Positions 34,995 through 45,091 of a stretch of DNA of 64,000 nt are shown piece by piece. Position 1 is the stretch's first letter; the number at the start of each line of letters is the position of its first letter. The stretch is from Chamaelirium japonicum (taxonomy: Eukaryota > Streptophyta > Magnoliopsida > Liliales > Melanthiaceae), in the NCBI GenBank assembly GCA_947650365.1, contig OX393551.1, positions 63,601,644 through 63,665,643 on the forward strand. The letters run 5' to 3'. A model generated the notes under the pieces. It was not told the DNA's origin, did not search any database, and saw nothing but the letters and a program-made list of their open reading frames with translations. A program made the translations under genes and the position numbers.

Positions 34995-37900
34995 TTAACT
35001 ACCCTGATAGAACTTGCGCAGATTGGCTGCATTCCATGGTCTTGCCAGCGCGTCACCGTCTTGAGTCTTCAGGCGGTAGGCTCCGTTTTTCCCCATACCA
35101 TCGATGATGTATGGTCCTTCCCAAGTAGCTCCCAGCTTGCCACTTCCCAGCTCCTTGGTATTGTCAAAGACCTTCCGCATAACTAGGTCCCCTTGTTTGA
35201 ATACCCGCCTTCTGACTTTGCGATCATATGCCCTCTTGATGGCCTGATGGTGGTTAGCTAGGCGCGCCCTCGCTCTCTCCCTCTTCTCTTCCAGCAAGTC
35301 CAGGCCATCAAGCAGGAGTTCGTCATTCAGCTTCGGGTCGGCAGCTACGATCGTTCTCTGTGTCGGGACCAGGGTTTCCTTTGGCAAGACTGCTTCAGAG
35401 CCGTAGGTAAGACTGAACGGGGACTCTCCCGTTGGTCGCTTCGGTGTCGTCCGATATGCCCATAGAACTCCGGGTAGTGCTTCTTCCCACAATCCCTTCT
35501 TCTGCTCCAGCTTCTTCTTCAGTATGTCGAGAATGGCCTGATTCGTCGACTCTGCCTGCCCATTGCTCTCGGGGTACCGCGGTGTAGAGAAGAATAACTT
35601 GATGTTGTTATTGGCGCAGAACTTCTTGATTGACTCCGCGTCGAACTGTCGCCCGTTGTCTGCAACAAAAGCCCGCGGTAGTCCGAATCGGCAGATGATG
35701 CTGCTCCATAGGAACTTTCCTACTTGAACTTCCCCGATCTTCAGCAACGGGATTGCCTCCACCCACTTGGTGAAGTAGTCGGTGGCGACAAGGAGGAACT
35801 TCCTCCGGTTGGGCGACGTCGGGAAGGGGCCCAAAATATCCAACCCCCACTGTTGGAAGGGCCAAGGGCTGGATACTGGGTGCAGCTCTTCTGCTGGTTG
35901 ATGTATGGAGGGGGCATGCTTTTGACATTGCAAGCATCTTTTCGCATATCCCCCCGCATCTGCTTCCATGGTGGGCCAGTAGTAGCCCTGCAGCTTTATC
36001 TTCCGCGCCAGGGATCTTCCTCCGGAATGGTTTCCGCACCCCCCTTCATGAACCTCCTTCATGATTTCTGCCGCTTGTTCCTTCGTGAGGCACTTGAGGT
36101 ACGGTCCGCCAAATGAATGCTTGTAAAGCTCGTCGTCGATGAGGGTGTATCTTGGAGCGTGCGCCTTGGTTCTTCGGGCCTCATCGACGTCCTCCGGTAG
36201 TATCCCATCAAGCAAGTACTTCTTCATGTTGCATATCCAATCCGCTCCGACCGCAATAGTATGGGCCGTCTCCATGGCTTCTGTCCTCCTCGTCAGGCAA
36301 CTATCTTCTGCGGGGCCGACTGTTCGTGGGTCAGCTTGCACCTCGATGAAGACCCGCTTCTCTCTGTCTTCTCCGAGTACCGATGCTAGATTAGCAAGGG
36401 CATCCGCCTGCTTGTTTTCCGCTCTGGGGAACTGGTGGAAGCTTATGTCTTCGAACTTGGCGATCAACTCCCGGGCTAGCTTCAGGTAAGCTTGCATCCT
36501 TGCGTCACGGGCTTCATACCTACCGGTAATCTGGTTGATTACCAGTTGGGAGTCGCCGTAGACCCGTAGGCTGGTCACCCCCAGTGCTGTCGCCATCTCC
36601 AGTCCTGTCAGCATCGCCTCGTACTCCGCTTCGTTATTCGTCGTCGGGAAAAGTAGCTGCACTGATTTTTCGAGCTTCGTGTGGTCGGGGGTTACTAGGA
36701 CTACCCCCACACCACTTCCGACTGTGCATGACGAGCCATTCACGAACAATCTCCAGCCCTGTTCTTCGTCTTCCTGTCCTGCTACCGCACTGACTCCCAC
36801 GGGTCGACCGGCCGCTACCGACAGGTCTTCTAATGTCTCTGGCACTGGTGCAGTGTCTTCCGCCGGGAAATCGCTGAGGAAGTCCGCAAGTGCTTGGCCC
36901 TTGACTGCTTTCCGAGGCACGTACCGAGGGCCAAACTCTTGCAGCTCTGCAGCCCACTTGCTCAGCCGACCTGCCCGAGTAGAGTTATCTAGTACTTCCT
37001 TCAGAGGGTGCTCGGTGATGACCTCGATGGGATGAGCGACGAAGTACGGGCGCAGTCTCCTTGACACGTACACTAGAGCTAGAGGCACTTGTTCGATCCT
37101 CGCATACCTCGTCTCAGCTGACGTCATGATGCGACTGACGTAGTAGACAGGCCTCTCTGCTCCTTCACATTCGCATATCAGTACAGCGCTGATTGCTGCC
37201 TCCGATACCGAAAGATACACCCCCAGCGTTGCACCTGGCCGGGGGGCTGTCAAGATAGGGGGTCGGCCAAGATACGTCTTCAGCTCTTGAAATGCCTCTT
37301 CACAGCGTTGGTCCCAGTCGAAAGGTGCGAGCTTACTCAGCCTCTCGAACAGGGGCCGACACCGGTCTGAGGACTTGGAAATGAAGCAATTGAGGGCGTT
37401 GATCCGTCCGGTAAGCTTCTGGACTTCCTTTCGTGACTTGGGCGACGGCATCTCCTCCAAAGCACGGATCTGTTCCGGGTTGGCTTCGATTCCCCGTCGG
37501 GTGACCAAGTATCCCAGAAATTTTCCCGACGTCACGCCGAAGGCGCACTTGGCCGGGTTCAACTTCATACTGTACCTCCGCAAGGTCGCGAAGGTTTCCT
37601 CCAGGTCTTGCATATGCGTATCCTCAGCCTGACTCTTCACAAGCAAGTCGTCGACGTAGACCTCCACGTTCCTTCCGATTTGGTCGACGAACATCTTGTT
37701 CACCAGCCTCTGATACGTTGCTCCCTCGTTCTTCAGCCCGAAAGGCATCATCTTGTAGCAGAAGAGCCCTCGACCCGTGACGAAGGTCGTGTGCTCCTGG
37801 TCTTCCGGATTCATGGGGATCTGGTGATAGCCCGAGTAGCCGTCCATGAACGAGAGCCTCTCGTGTCCCGCCGTGGAATCCACCAGGGTATCGATGCGTG

Positions 37901-38906
37901 GTAGCGGGTAGCTGTCCTTTGGGCATGCCTGGTTGAGATTTGTGAAGTCGATGCAGACCCGAATGGCTCCTGACTTCTTGGGGACGGCGACCACGTTAGC
38001 GATCCACTTCGGGTACCGAGCCTCTCTGATGATGCCCGCTCGTAGCAGCTTCTCCACCTCCACGTTGACAGCTGCTGCTTTTTCCGGTGCTAGCGACCGA
38101 GGCTTCTGACGTACAGGTGCAGTTCCTTCTCGAATATTAAGGTGATGACAGGCTACCTCGGGGTGGATGCCTGGCATATCCTCAACTGACCATACGAACA
38201 CGTCCAGGTTTGCCTTGAGAAATGCCGTCATAGCTTCAGCATGATGCTTCGGCAGCTGCGACCCGTGAAAGGTTATCCTTGGATGGCCTGCTTCTCCTAA
38301 GTCCACGGGCAGGATTGGCTCGACGGCAGGCGACTCCTCCCACTCCGTGTTCGGGCTCTCCGACTCGCCCGGTTCTTTAGGTTCAACCGGTCTGTCGGTC
38401 TTCTGAGGGTGCGTCCTCCTGCTCAGTTCTTTACCTTCAGCTGGTAGGTCAGTCTCCATCGGGTCGCTCGGACCAGTTAGCTCTTTAAGTTCAGCTATCT
38501 GACCGGCCTTCTTCAAGCTCCTCGACGCATTCAGTTCTTTACGTTCAACTGAATGGTCGGTCTTCTGTAGGTCCCCCGACACTGTCAGCTCTTTACGTTC
38601 AGCTGACATGTCAGTCTTTAGCAAGTCCCCCGACACTGTCAGCTCTTTACGTTCAGCTGACTGGTCGGTCTTCAGCAGGTCCCCCGACACTGTCAGCCCT
38701 TTACGTTCAACTGACAGGTCAGTCTTCTCAGGTGCTTGGCCTCCTCGCGCTCCTGCGCTTGATAGGGCGTGATGCTGGAGCGTTGGTGCTTCTCGACTCT
38801 GCTTCGCAGTCCAGAGGTTGAGGATGCCCAACTCAGTGCTGCCTCCACCTGGTTCTCCCCCTTCAATTTGGCATGTCGTCGTCGATGGATGGCACTGAGC
38901 TCGCAC
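34995..38906 (-). CDS. pol: Tat-lineage pol: RT, RNase H, aRNH, integrase
   Basis: The 1303-residue frame has a repeat-rich linker (about 61-186), reverse transcriptase (about 245-470; YVDD at 417-420), an RNase H/connection region (about 520-650), a second archaeal-type RNase H (about 715-845; FVNGSS, NNEAEYEA, GDSQLV, NKQADALAN), and integrase with its HHCC zinc finger (about 953-996) and catalytic core (about 1014-1120; LDILGPFP, VADNGRQF, ESNGQAES). The C-terminal part (about 1200-1300) resembles the usual gypsy integrase tail without a chromodomain. The products copy and insert the element. The frame overlaps the end of the gag-pro frame. Confidence 0.95.
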   Translation of the reverse strand: MRAQCHPSTTTCQIEGGEPGGGSTELGILNLWTAKQSREAPTLQHHALSSAGARGGQAPEKTDLSVERKGLTVSGDLLKTDQSAERKELTVSGDLLKTDMSAERKELTVSGDLQKTDHSVERKELNASRSLKKAGQIAELKELTGPSDPMETDLPAEGKELSRRTHPQKTDRPVEPKEPGESESPNTEWEESPAVEPILPVDLGEAGHPRITFHGSQLPKHHAEAMTAFLKANLDVFVWSVEDMPGIHPEVACHHLNIREGTAPVRQKPRSLAPEKAAAVNVEVEKLLRAGIIREARYPKWIANVVAVPKKSGAIRVCIDFTNLNQACPKDSYPLPRIDTLVDSTAGHERLSFMDGYSGYHQIPMNPEDQEHTTFVTGRGLFCYKMMPFGLKNEGATYQRLVNKMFVDQIGRNVEVYVDDLLVKSQAEDTHMQDLEETFATLRRYSMKLNPAKCAFGVTSGKFLGYLVTRRGIEANPEQIRALEEMPSPKSRKEVQKLTGRINALNCFISKSSDRCRPLFERLSKLAPFDWDQRCEEAFQELKTYLGRPPILTAPRPGATLGVYLSVSEAAISAVLICECEGAERPVYYVSRIMTSAETRYARIEQVPLALVYVSRRLRPYFVAHPIEVITEHPLKEVLDNSTRAGRLSKWAAELQEFGPRYVPRKAVKGQALADFLSDFPAEDTAPVPETLEDLSVAAGRPVGVSAVAGQEDEEQGWRLFVNGSSCTVGSGVGVVLVTPDHTKLEKSVQLLFPTTNNEAEYEAMLTGLEMATALGVTSLRVYGDSQLVINQITGRYEARDARMQAYLKLARELIAKFEDISFHQFPRAENKQADALANLASVLGEDREKRVFIEVQADPRTVGPAEDSCLTRRTEAMETAHTIAVGADWICNMKKYLLDGILPEDVDEARRTKAHAPRYTLIDDELYKHSFGGPYLKCLTKEQAAEIMKEVHEGGCGNHSGGRSLARKIKLQGYYWPTMEADAGGYAKRCLQCQKHAPSIHQPAEELHPVSSPWPFQQWGLDILGPFPTSPNRRKFLLVATDYFTKWVEAIPLLKIGEVQVGKFLWSSIICRFGLPRAFVADNGRQFDAESIKKFCANNNIKLFFSTPRYPESNGQAESTNQAILDILKKKLEQKKGLWEEALPGVLWAYRTTPKRPTGESPFSLTYGSEAVLPKETLVPTQRTIVAADPKLNDELLLDGLDLLEEKRERARARLANHHQAIKRAYDRKVRRRVFKQGDLVMRKVFDNTKELGSGKLGATWEGPYIIDGMGKNGAYRLKTQDGDALARPWNAANLRKFYQGS
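38349..38726 (-). repeat. 54-bp in-frame repeat in the pol linker
   Basis: Seven 18-residue units of the type KTDQSAERKELTVSGDLL run from about residue 61 to 186 of pol, between the protease and RT regions. The central units are nearly identical and the outer ones are diverged. The repeat keeps frame, which suggests expansion that the element tolerates as a flexible, charged linker. Confidence 0.9.
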
Positions 38907-40543
38907 TTGGCTGCCGAGGACTGGTCACCTCGAATACTCATCACGCCCTTGTCGGTCCAAAACTTCACTACCTGGTGGGCCGACGAGGGGACCGCATCCA
39001 AGTGGTGGAGCCACGGCCTTCCAAGGATGATGTTGTACGCCGAGTGAGCTTCAATCACAATGAACCGGGTAAAGTTAGTGAGATGCACTGTTGTGATCGG
39101 GAGGGTGATCTCACCAACCACCCTTGCAGCCTCCCCCGTGAAGCCCGTTATCGTCGACGACGATTCGGTCATCTGTCCGCGATCTAGCTGCATGGCGTCG
39201 AAGGCGCTGAGGAAGAGCACATCAACTGAACTTCCGGCGTCGACCAGAATTCTCTTCACTAGGCAATTGGCTATCTGGAGCCGTATGACCAGGGGGTGGT
39301 TGTGAGGCCTCTCTATTCCGACCAGATCAGCCGCCGAGAACTGTACTGCAGCTTCCACTTTTGGCTCGGGACGGATGACGGGGTCGAGTACCACATGGTG
39401 GACTTGCCTTGTTTGTTCAATACGTCGCACCTGTCGGTCGACGGCATTTGCTGATGGTACCGGGCCATGGTACCCGTAGACTGCATCTACCTCTCGAAGT
39501 TGACGCCTTTCTGGCGGAGGGCCCGGTAAGCGCTGTGTCGTTGCCCCTCGCTGGACTTCCCCTACAGCCTTAGTCTCCTTACGTTGAGGGAGGTCAATGA
39601 AGCAGCCAATATGGCCGGCTTCAATGAGATCCTCGATATGATGTTTGAGCGCCCGACACTGCAGGGTAGTGTGGCCTTGGCTCTGGTGGTACTCGCAGTA
39701 CCTCGATACATCTCTGGCTCCCCTCTCTCCGGGTTCCAGCGGTTGCGCCCACTTGAAGTATGGTTCGCCCTTGATGGCTTCCAGGATCTGGTCTATGGGG
39801 GCGTTCAGTACTGTGAACTCCCTGTTCCACTGTGGCCTCGCGGGCCTGTCTTGCCTCTGCCGCTTCGCGTCATGCCGCGTCGCCTCCCCCTGCTGCTTGT
39901 TGACGTTCTTCACGGCAGCTGGCTTGGGGTAGCCCTGGTGCGGGGCTCTGGTTTCCACCGCCTTCCTCTTGCGGTCTGCGTCTTCGATCTTGATGTACTT
40001 CTCGACACGCCGCGATAGCTCGTCGATCGTCTCCGGGGTTCGCTTGATGAGCGACGCGTTGACGAGCTGGGCAGGCTGAATGGCGTTCTTGAAGGCCGCG
40101 ATCACCATGCGATCCTGCCCGTCTGCGTCCGCCAAGCTCAGGTACTCGGACCTGAACCTATGGTAGAATTGTCGGAGCATCTCCTTCTGGGTCATACTCA
40201 TCCCGAAGAGTGACTCCAGAGTCTTCAGCTCCCGGCGGTTACATCGGTACTGGTCGATGAACCGCGTGCTCAGCTCCGAGAAAGAGGAGATGGACGAGGG
40301 CCTAAGCTTGTGGAACCATTCAAGGGGGGTTCCCGACAAGCTGTTGGCGAAGGTCCGACAGAGGATATGATCATCCTCGTGCGGGACCAGAGCATCCCGG
40401 AAAGCCAGTACATGCTCCACCGGGTCTTTCGATCCGTCAAACTTGGGAAGGCGTGGAGGATTCCATCCGCGTGGGAATGGCTCCCGGAGTAGCTTCTCGA
40501 CAAGCGGCGACCGTGCGGCTCCTCGGATGGCGACTTCCTTCAA
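38693..40543 (-). CDS. gag: Tat-lineage gag and protease region
   Basis: The 616-residue frame contains a gypsy gag core (about residues 25-160; DPVEHVLAFRDALV, FSELSTRFIDQYRC, LRQFYHRFRSEYLSL). A zinc-binding motif CEYHQSQGHTTLQC follows, with LKHHIEDLIEAGH behind it. The retropepsin segment (KRILVDAGSSVDVLF) lies near residue 430, with GRPWLHHLDAVPS downstream. Gag forms the particle and the protease processes the polyprotein. The frame ends about 210 bases inside the start of the pol frame, in a different register. Confidence 0.9.
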   Translation of the reverse strand: MKEVAIRGAARSPLVEKLLREPFPRGWNPPRLPKFDGSKDPVEHVLAFRDALVPHEDDHILCRTFANSLSGTPLEWFHKLRPSSISSFSELSTRFIDQYRCNRRELKTLESLFGMSMTQKEMLRQFYHRFRSEYLSLADADGQDRMVIAAFKNAIQPAQLVNASLIKRTPETIDELSRRVEKYIKIEDADRKRKAVETRAPHQGYPKPAAVKNVNKQQGEATRHDAKRQRQDRPARPQWNREFTVLNAPIDQILEAIKGEPYFKWAQPLEPGERGARDVSRYCEYHQSQGHTTLQCRALKHHIEDLIEAGHIGCFIDLPQRKETKAVGEVQRGATTQRLPGPPPERRQLREVDAVYGYHGPVPSANAVDRQVRRIEQTRQVHHVVLDPVIRPEPKVEAAVQFSAADLVGIERPHNHPLVIRLQIANCLVKRILVDAGSSVDVLFLSAFDAMQLDRGQMTESSSTITGFTGEAARVVGEITLPITTVHLTNFTRFIVIEAHSAYNIILGRPWLHHLDAVPSSAHQVVKFWTDKGVMSIRGDQSSAAKCELSAIHRRRHAKLKGENQVEAALSWASSTSGLRSRVEKHQRSSITPYQAQEREEAKHLRRLTCQLNVKG

Positions 40544-40600
40544 CCGATCGGGAGCTCGAATCCCCGGTCGGTCTCGCTGGATCTCCTCTCGATCCCCGAG

Positions 40601-41363
40601 TCACTGTGACGCATGTACCCGAATGCATTCGCGTACGCTCCTCCGGTCAGTAGTATGAGCCGGCTGCCGACTGGCTGGCGTCATCCGAGTATGATGACTA
40701 TCACTCGGCTGACGATGATGTTCTTCGTCTCGCTTCGGGCGATGCACTTGTGCCGAGTCCGTCTTCGAGTGATGCTTAGAGGCATGCGGCTGTCGGGGGT
40801 GTGCCCCGAGCCGGGACCAGACATCCGAGCGTGCCGACGTCGCTCGTGCATGCTTGTTTCTCTCTGCAGGCTCCGGGCTACTCGAGTCTCGCCCGTCGGG
40901 ATTTGCACTCTGGACCTCCACCGAGCGATTAACCCTAACCTCCACCTGAGGCACTGGTTGCGGCTGCATTTGCACTGGTGGGGCAGCTTGAGTGGGGAGA
41001 CTCTGTCCCGCTTGGGCCAACATGCCCTGATTGAGTAGACCACCCGTCGGTGCGGCCCGCACGAAGTCACGCAACTCCTCGTAGTTGCGCTGCATCGTTT
41101 GGAGCTGGGTGGTGAGAGCTTGCTGGGTCATCATCATTGTGGCCAGAAAAGCTTCCGATAGACCCCCCTGTCAGAGGAGCCAGGGTTGCTACCGGAGCTT
41201 GACTGGACTCCCCGACCCCCAGTACAGGATTTGCCAACGGGACTACGCGCTCCGTGTCCGTTGGCTGTTGAACAAGACGTCCGACATCATTGGCATCTCC
41301 GAGTGGCGCAGTTTCGGACGGGAGCTGCGACGTCGATCGGGTACGATACGGTCCACCGGCCAT
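40601..41363 (-). CDS. N-terminal gag region, partial frames
   Basis: Two overlapping minus-strand frames (40601-41137 and 41067-41363) lie between the primer site and the main gag frame. They contain QQALTTQLQTMQRNYEELRD, a short coiled coil, and a Pro/Gln and charged region typical of the start of Tat gag. This part looks broken. Confidence 0.55.
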
Positions 41364-41471
41364 CGTTCTTCAACCGCGTGGTCGTGGACTGCTGGTTGCA
41401 GGTAGCCTCGGACTGGTCGACACCCACGGGTCAACAGTCGAAAGCTCTAGTAGGAAGTCTCGAAGACTATC

Positions 41472-41490
41472 CCACAGACGACGCCAAGAT
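41472..41490 (-). other. Primer-binding site region
   Basis: Directly inside the 5' LTR the minus strand reads ATCTTGGCGTCGTCTGTGGG, the region found after the LTR in many Tat/Athila-type elements. The second gypsy element in this window has the nearly identical ATCTTTGGCGTCGTCTGTGG. Its position sets the element's orientation as minus. Confidence 0.8.
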
Positions 41491-42325
41491 TGTGGGGGGT
41501 TTTTAGTCGAACCGGGCGGTTCGGGTGGCGAACACAATCCAACAAGCCAAATGCAAAGAAGAGACGGTGGTTACGTGGAAAAACCCCTTCGCAACGTCGA
41601 AGGGGAAAAAACCACGGGTGGGGCGAGAATGCACTAAGACTAATCTTTCAGTTACAATCTCTCACCTTAACCCCAATTACATACCCTGAGGACCGGTCTC
41701 CCAAAATACCGACCTCTGCGATTTCACTCTGACTGCCGACCGCTGCAGACAGCGTCTGTCTGCAGGTCGCTGCAAACAGTGTCTGGCTGCCGACCGACCG
41801 ACCTCCGCAGACAGCTTCTGGGTGCTGACCGACCGACCTCCGCAGACAGCCTCTGGGTGCAGACCGACCGATCTCCGCAGCTCCGCAAATTCCGGGACGA
41901 AACGGGCAGCGTCTCCTCCAGAATTCTCCCTCCTCCTCGCTGAAGGGGTAGGTCCCCTTTTATAGTGGCGGGGTGACGGTTACACTCCGCGAAAATTGGG
42001 CGAGTGACGTGTCCCCGCAATGAGCTCAACCGCCGCGGTGACGTGGCGCGCGGTTGACACCTGGTCACATTAGGCCGGAAATCGCGGAGCGTCGTCAGCA
42101 CCGCGAGATCTCCGGGTTCGGCTGTTGCTTCACGCTTTCGGCTCGTTGCATGTTCCATCGAGAGAGAGAGGGGTTGTTGCCTGGCCGACCCCCTTTTTTT
42201 GGCTACATGCCAACCCAGGAGAGAGGGGGGGGTGCCTTCTTGTGGACCAACCGACCAACCCCCCCTTTCTCTGGGTACATGCCGACCCAAGGGGGGGGGC
42301 TGCCTCCTTGTGGACCAACCGGCCG

Positions 42326-42360
<35 letters not shown>

Positions 42361-42526
42361 TTTTCTCTGAGTACATGCCGACCCAAAAAGGGGGGGGGGG
42401 GGGTGTCTCCTTGTGGACCAACCGGCCGACCCAGAGAGAGAGGGGGGGGTGCTTGTTGCATGGCCGATCTCCCTTCCTTCTCTCCGACGGTTACGGCGCC
42501 GGCTCCAAAAGAGAATGGTACACACA
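41491..42526 (-). repeat. 5' LTR (LTR3)
   Basis: This copy of about 1036 bp is bounded by TGTGGGGGG and TACACACA and followed by the target duplication GAGAT. The promoter TATAAAAG is on the minus strand at 41957-41964. It has the longest poly-C tract of the three copies (about 42330-42360). Confidence 0.95.
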
Positions 42527-42531
42527 GAGAT

Positions 42532-43145
42532 GATGCCTTGACATCCCGTGTTGATGAGGGGCACGTTTTACGCTCCATGGTTGTGAGTGCTGCAGTTGCT
42601 GTTGGGGCTGCAAACTAATGCTACGCTAGATGGTAATGCTGCAATTGATGCTGTTACGCGAGCCGATGGAGTTGCTGCGATCGACCGTGTTACGCAAGCT
42701 GTTGGTGCTAGAAATGCTGCTGTAACAATGGCTGATGGTGGTGCTGCGAGGTCCTCAGCTCGGCGAAAACAGAGATCGTATGGTTGTCCTAGCATTCGGA
42801 TTCCAGCCCTTCAACGAGCTTGCTCTTCTCATAAGATGGAAGCTTTGGATGGTTGACTTGCCTCCCTCTGAGTTAGAGGGGGTTGTTGGAGCAGAGGGGG
42901 ATCCAGGGGTGAGGAGTACTATTCCTCCGCCTGCTTCTATCCCTAATCCATTTGCGGCTGTGAGCTACGGGGGCAAATTACCTCCGTATCTTACCAATTG
43001 CCCCTTTACTCGCACTGTGCTGAATACTGTTTATGAGGATTCTATACGAACAGTGGAGAAGCCTTCTTAAGCCACTTCTCGTGCTAAGGAGTCTTGGCCT
43101 AAGGCTTCGTCTGACCGAGTGACCAGGAGCAAAGGTGCGAGTTGA
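42532..43145 (+). pseudogene. LINE ORF1, 3' part
   Basis: The Ala-rich tail of ORF1 resumes after the gypsy insertion (AAIDAVTRADGVAAIDRVTQ), then a C-terminal segment (LPPYLTNCPFTRTVLNTVYE), ending with TRSKGAS-like codons and a stop near 43145. At least one frame change occurs near 42850. Only about 250 bases of 3' UTR follow before the A-run; there is no ORF2. Confidence 0.6.
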
Positions 43146-43424
43146 GTCTTATTATTTGCCTCCTTGAGTTAGTGTTTGGAGTTGTTCGGTACCCTCAAGC
43201 TTGACTTCTGTTGTTGAGATGTGGGACATGATGACTGTGATGAGGCCACTTGTGGACTTGTCTTTGCTGCCCAAATGTTTAGGCCGTTATGTTGCCATTT
43301 TTGGTCTCGTGTCCTGCTTACTCGCCCAGAGTTAAGCTGTATACTGTAATCGCTCTTGGTTTATTTAATAATTTTTTTTTTTTACCGCCCAAAAAAAAAA
43401 AAGAGCATGAGAGACTAATGTGGG

Positions 43425-43590
43425 AAAGTTATCACTAGTAGGAGGCCGACCATGGAGAACTTTCCACATATGGAGTTTAAGATGTTGCCCAACCTCACAT
43501 TGCCATAGCTTATGCCACACCCTTGTAGTCGGCGTATCAGATGTCCTGTCCTTCATCACAATCATCCCATAAGTTTGTTTAACCAAGTAA
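43425..43590 (-). pseudogene. LINE ORF2 fragment, zf-RVT region
   Basis: Minus-strand translation gives TRVWHKLWQCEVGQHLKLHM followed by WKVLHGRPPTSDNF, the zinc-binding region found after the reverse transcriptase in plant L1 ORF2. It lies just outside the ORF1-only LINE and on the opposite strand, so it is a separate, older fragment. Nothing else of that LINE is visible. Confidence 0.6.
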
Positions 43591-43599
43591 GAGAATGAA

Positions 43600-44045
43600 A
43601 AAGACGCCTACCCATAGAATGCGGGTGCACGGTGTGTGGCGAAGGATAGGGAAAGATGTAATATACGTCAAAACTTTTTCAAGGGGGCAACCCTCAAGTC
43701 ATACATTCAATATACCTAAAATAACCTTGTATAGGGACGATCCATTAAACCCATACTATACTTAAGCAGCCCTGAGATTGATGGAAACTTTTAGTAAACC
43801 CTAATTTTACTCTTCTCTTCCTCCTCCTATTCTGCCACCATTACCGACTCGTGCATGCCACTGCTACCTACCTTCCTTCTCCTCCTTCCTTCCTCCTCCT
43901 CTTCTTCCTCCTCCATGTGAGTCTCTTTACATCTCATTTAGTTGTTAGAGGCAGAGTGATCGATGGTAGCCCAGTGCACAATATTCGGCCATCATAGTAT
44001 AGCAGGGCCACCTTTCAAATATGCATTTTTGGTTTTACCAAAAAA
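43600..44045. other. Spacer, no gene recognised
   Basis: A CT-rich stretch lies at 43810-43920. No domain or paired termini were seen. Confidence 0.4.
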
Positions 44046-44049
44046 AAAA

Positions 44050-44685
44050 GGGGATAATTAGTCTAAGGCCTCTTTAACTAATCCCGTAGTTTGATAAACC
44101 CCTCTACTTTTTGTGTAGACCATTAAGTCCTCCCTCACTCCTTTTTTTTTTTAAATGACCATTTTGTCCCTATAGAATTTGTACAGTGAGAACAAATTGA
44201 TGTACAGTTTTTTTTCCAACATGTGTTGTACAGTAAAATCCCAATAGTAGATCCAAAACAGTGTAGTCACTACAATGATTTCATTATAGCAGTAACTATT
44301 CCAGAGTGATTTCACTAGAATATCTCGTATGGAATATAAATTCGAGACAACTGAGTCGTTGCTACAGTAATTTATGCAAGTACAGTGATTTGATAGTAGC
44401 AATCGAATTGATGCTCTATTGTCTAAATTGATACTCTAAAGTCACTATAGCAGATTCTGAAGGTATCAATTCGGGTTAGCAGAGTATAAATTCGGTTGCT
44501 ACAGAGGGGTAATGAAATGGACATTTTAGTCATTTGATAGGGGTTGAATAGGTCAACAAGGGTTTAGTGTAAGTGTCTTTTCGGGATGGATTTGAGCTAA
44601 AAATAAAACATTGTCGGGACCGGAGCTTAAAAACATCTTTTGAACAGAGCTCTTCACCAAATCACCCCCCAAAAAAATTGCATTT
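44050..44685 (-). repeat. Interspersed repeat family A, copy 2 (inverted)
   Basis: This is the reverse complement of the copy at 870-1740. Shared landmarks are GGGGTTTATCAAACTA-like ends, AATTGATACTC units, the CTACAGTGATTTCA-type near-palindrome, and a TTTTAAGCTC-like end. Confidence 0.55.
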
Positions 44686-44731
44686 TGAGGGGATCCTTTT
44701 CATCTATCTATAACAAATAATTATAAAGCTG

Positions 44732-44732
<1 letters not shown>

Positions 44733-44776
<44 letters not shown>
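44733..44776. repeat. (CT)n microsatellite
   Basis: A CT run of about 22 units. Confidence 0.9.
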
Positions 44777-44778
<2 letters not shown>

Positions 44779-45091
44779 AACGAGGAGCAGGATTCAGTGC
44801 TGGATTCTGATCGCACATTTGGTGCTGGATGTGCGATCAGATCGAGCTGAACTGCAACATTTGCTGGTGGTGATAGCAGTTACATCAACTCAATTCTATG
44901 TAGGCTATGCTTCTCATCTGCAGTTGATGGCCGTGGGTTTTGGCGCCTCCCGACGGATCTAAGTTTTCCAGCCGTACTAAAATTCTATGCATGTTGATCG
45001 TAGAAGAAATTGTGGTGAGTTTAAATCCATTTCAAACATCTGGAAGAACTAGTATTAATAGTAGAATTACGGTTTGATATGGTGTGGATGG

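Larger units (their letters stand above)
29300..42526 (-). mobile_element. Ty3/gypsy Tat-lineage retrotransposon, three LTRs
   Basis: The 13.2-kb element is flanked by 5-bp duplications GAGAT (29295-29299 and 42527-42531). Its coding strand is minus. The 5' LTR is at right (41491-42526), followed leftward by the primer site, gag, protease, RT, two RNase H regions and integrase, then a long 3' region and two 3' LTR copies in tandem at left. The second, archaeal-type RNase H and an antisense accessory gene between pol and the 3' LTR are marks of the Tat lineage. LTRs differ from each other by roughly 1% outside homopolymer runs, so the insertion is young. The element looks nearly whole with few breaks, all in or near gag. 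Confidence 0.9.
26815..43399 (+). mobile_element. L1-type LINE with ORF1 only, split by gypsy element
   Basis: Identical 13-base repeats AAAGAGCATGAGA flank the element (26802-26814 and 43400-43412). The right one follows an A-run, and upstream lies a LINE-like 3' end (TTTATTTAATAATTTTTTT). Without the inserted gypsy element and its extra 5-bp target duplication the LINE is about 3.35 kb. It has a 5' leader with a (GA)n tract, an ORF1-type coding region from 27047 to about 43145, and a 3' UTR of about 250 bases. I see no endonuclease or reverse transcriptase. This makes it a non-autonomous ORF1-only LINE, similar in layout to mammalian HAL1 elements. It must have been mobilised by an enzyme from elsewhere, if the structure is original rather than the result of an internal deletion. 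Confidence 0.75.
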
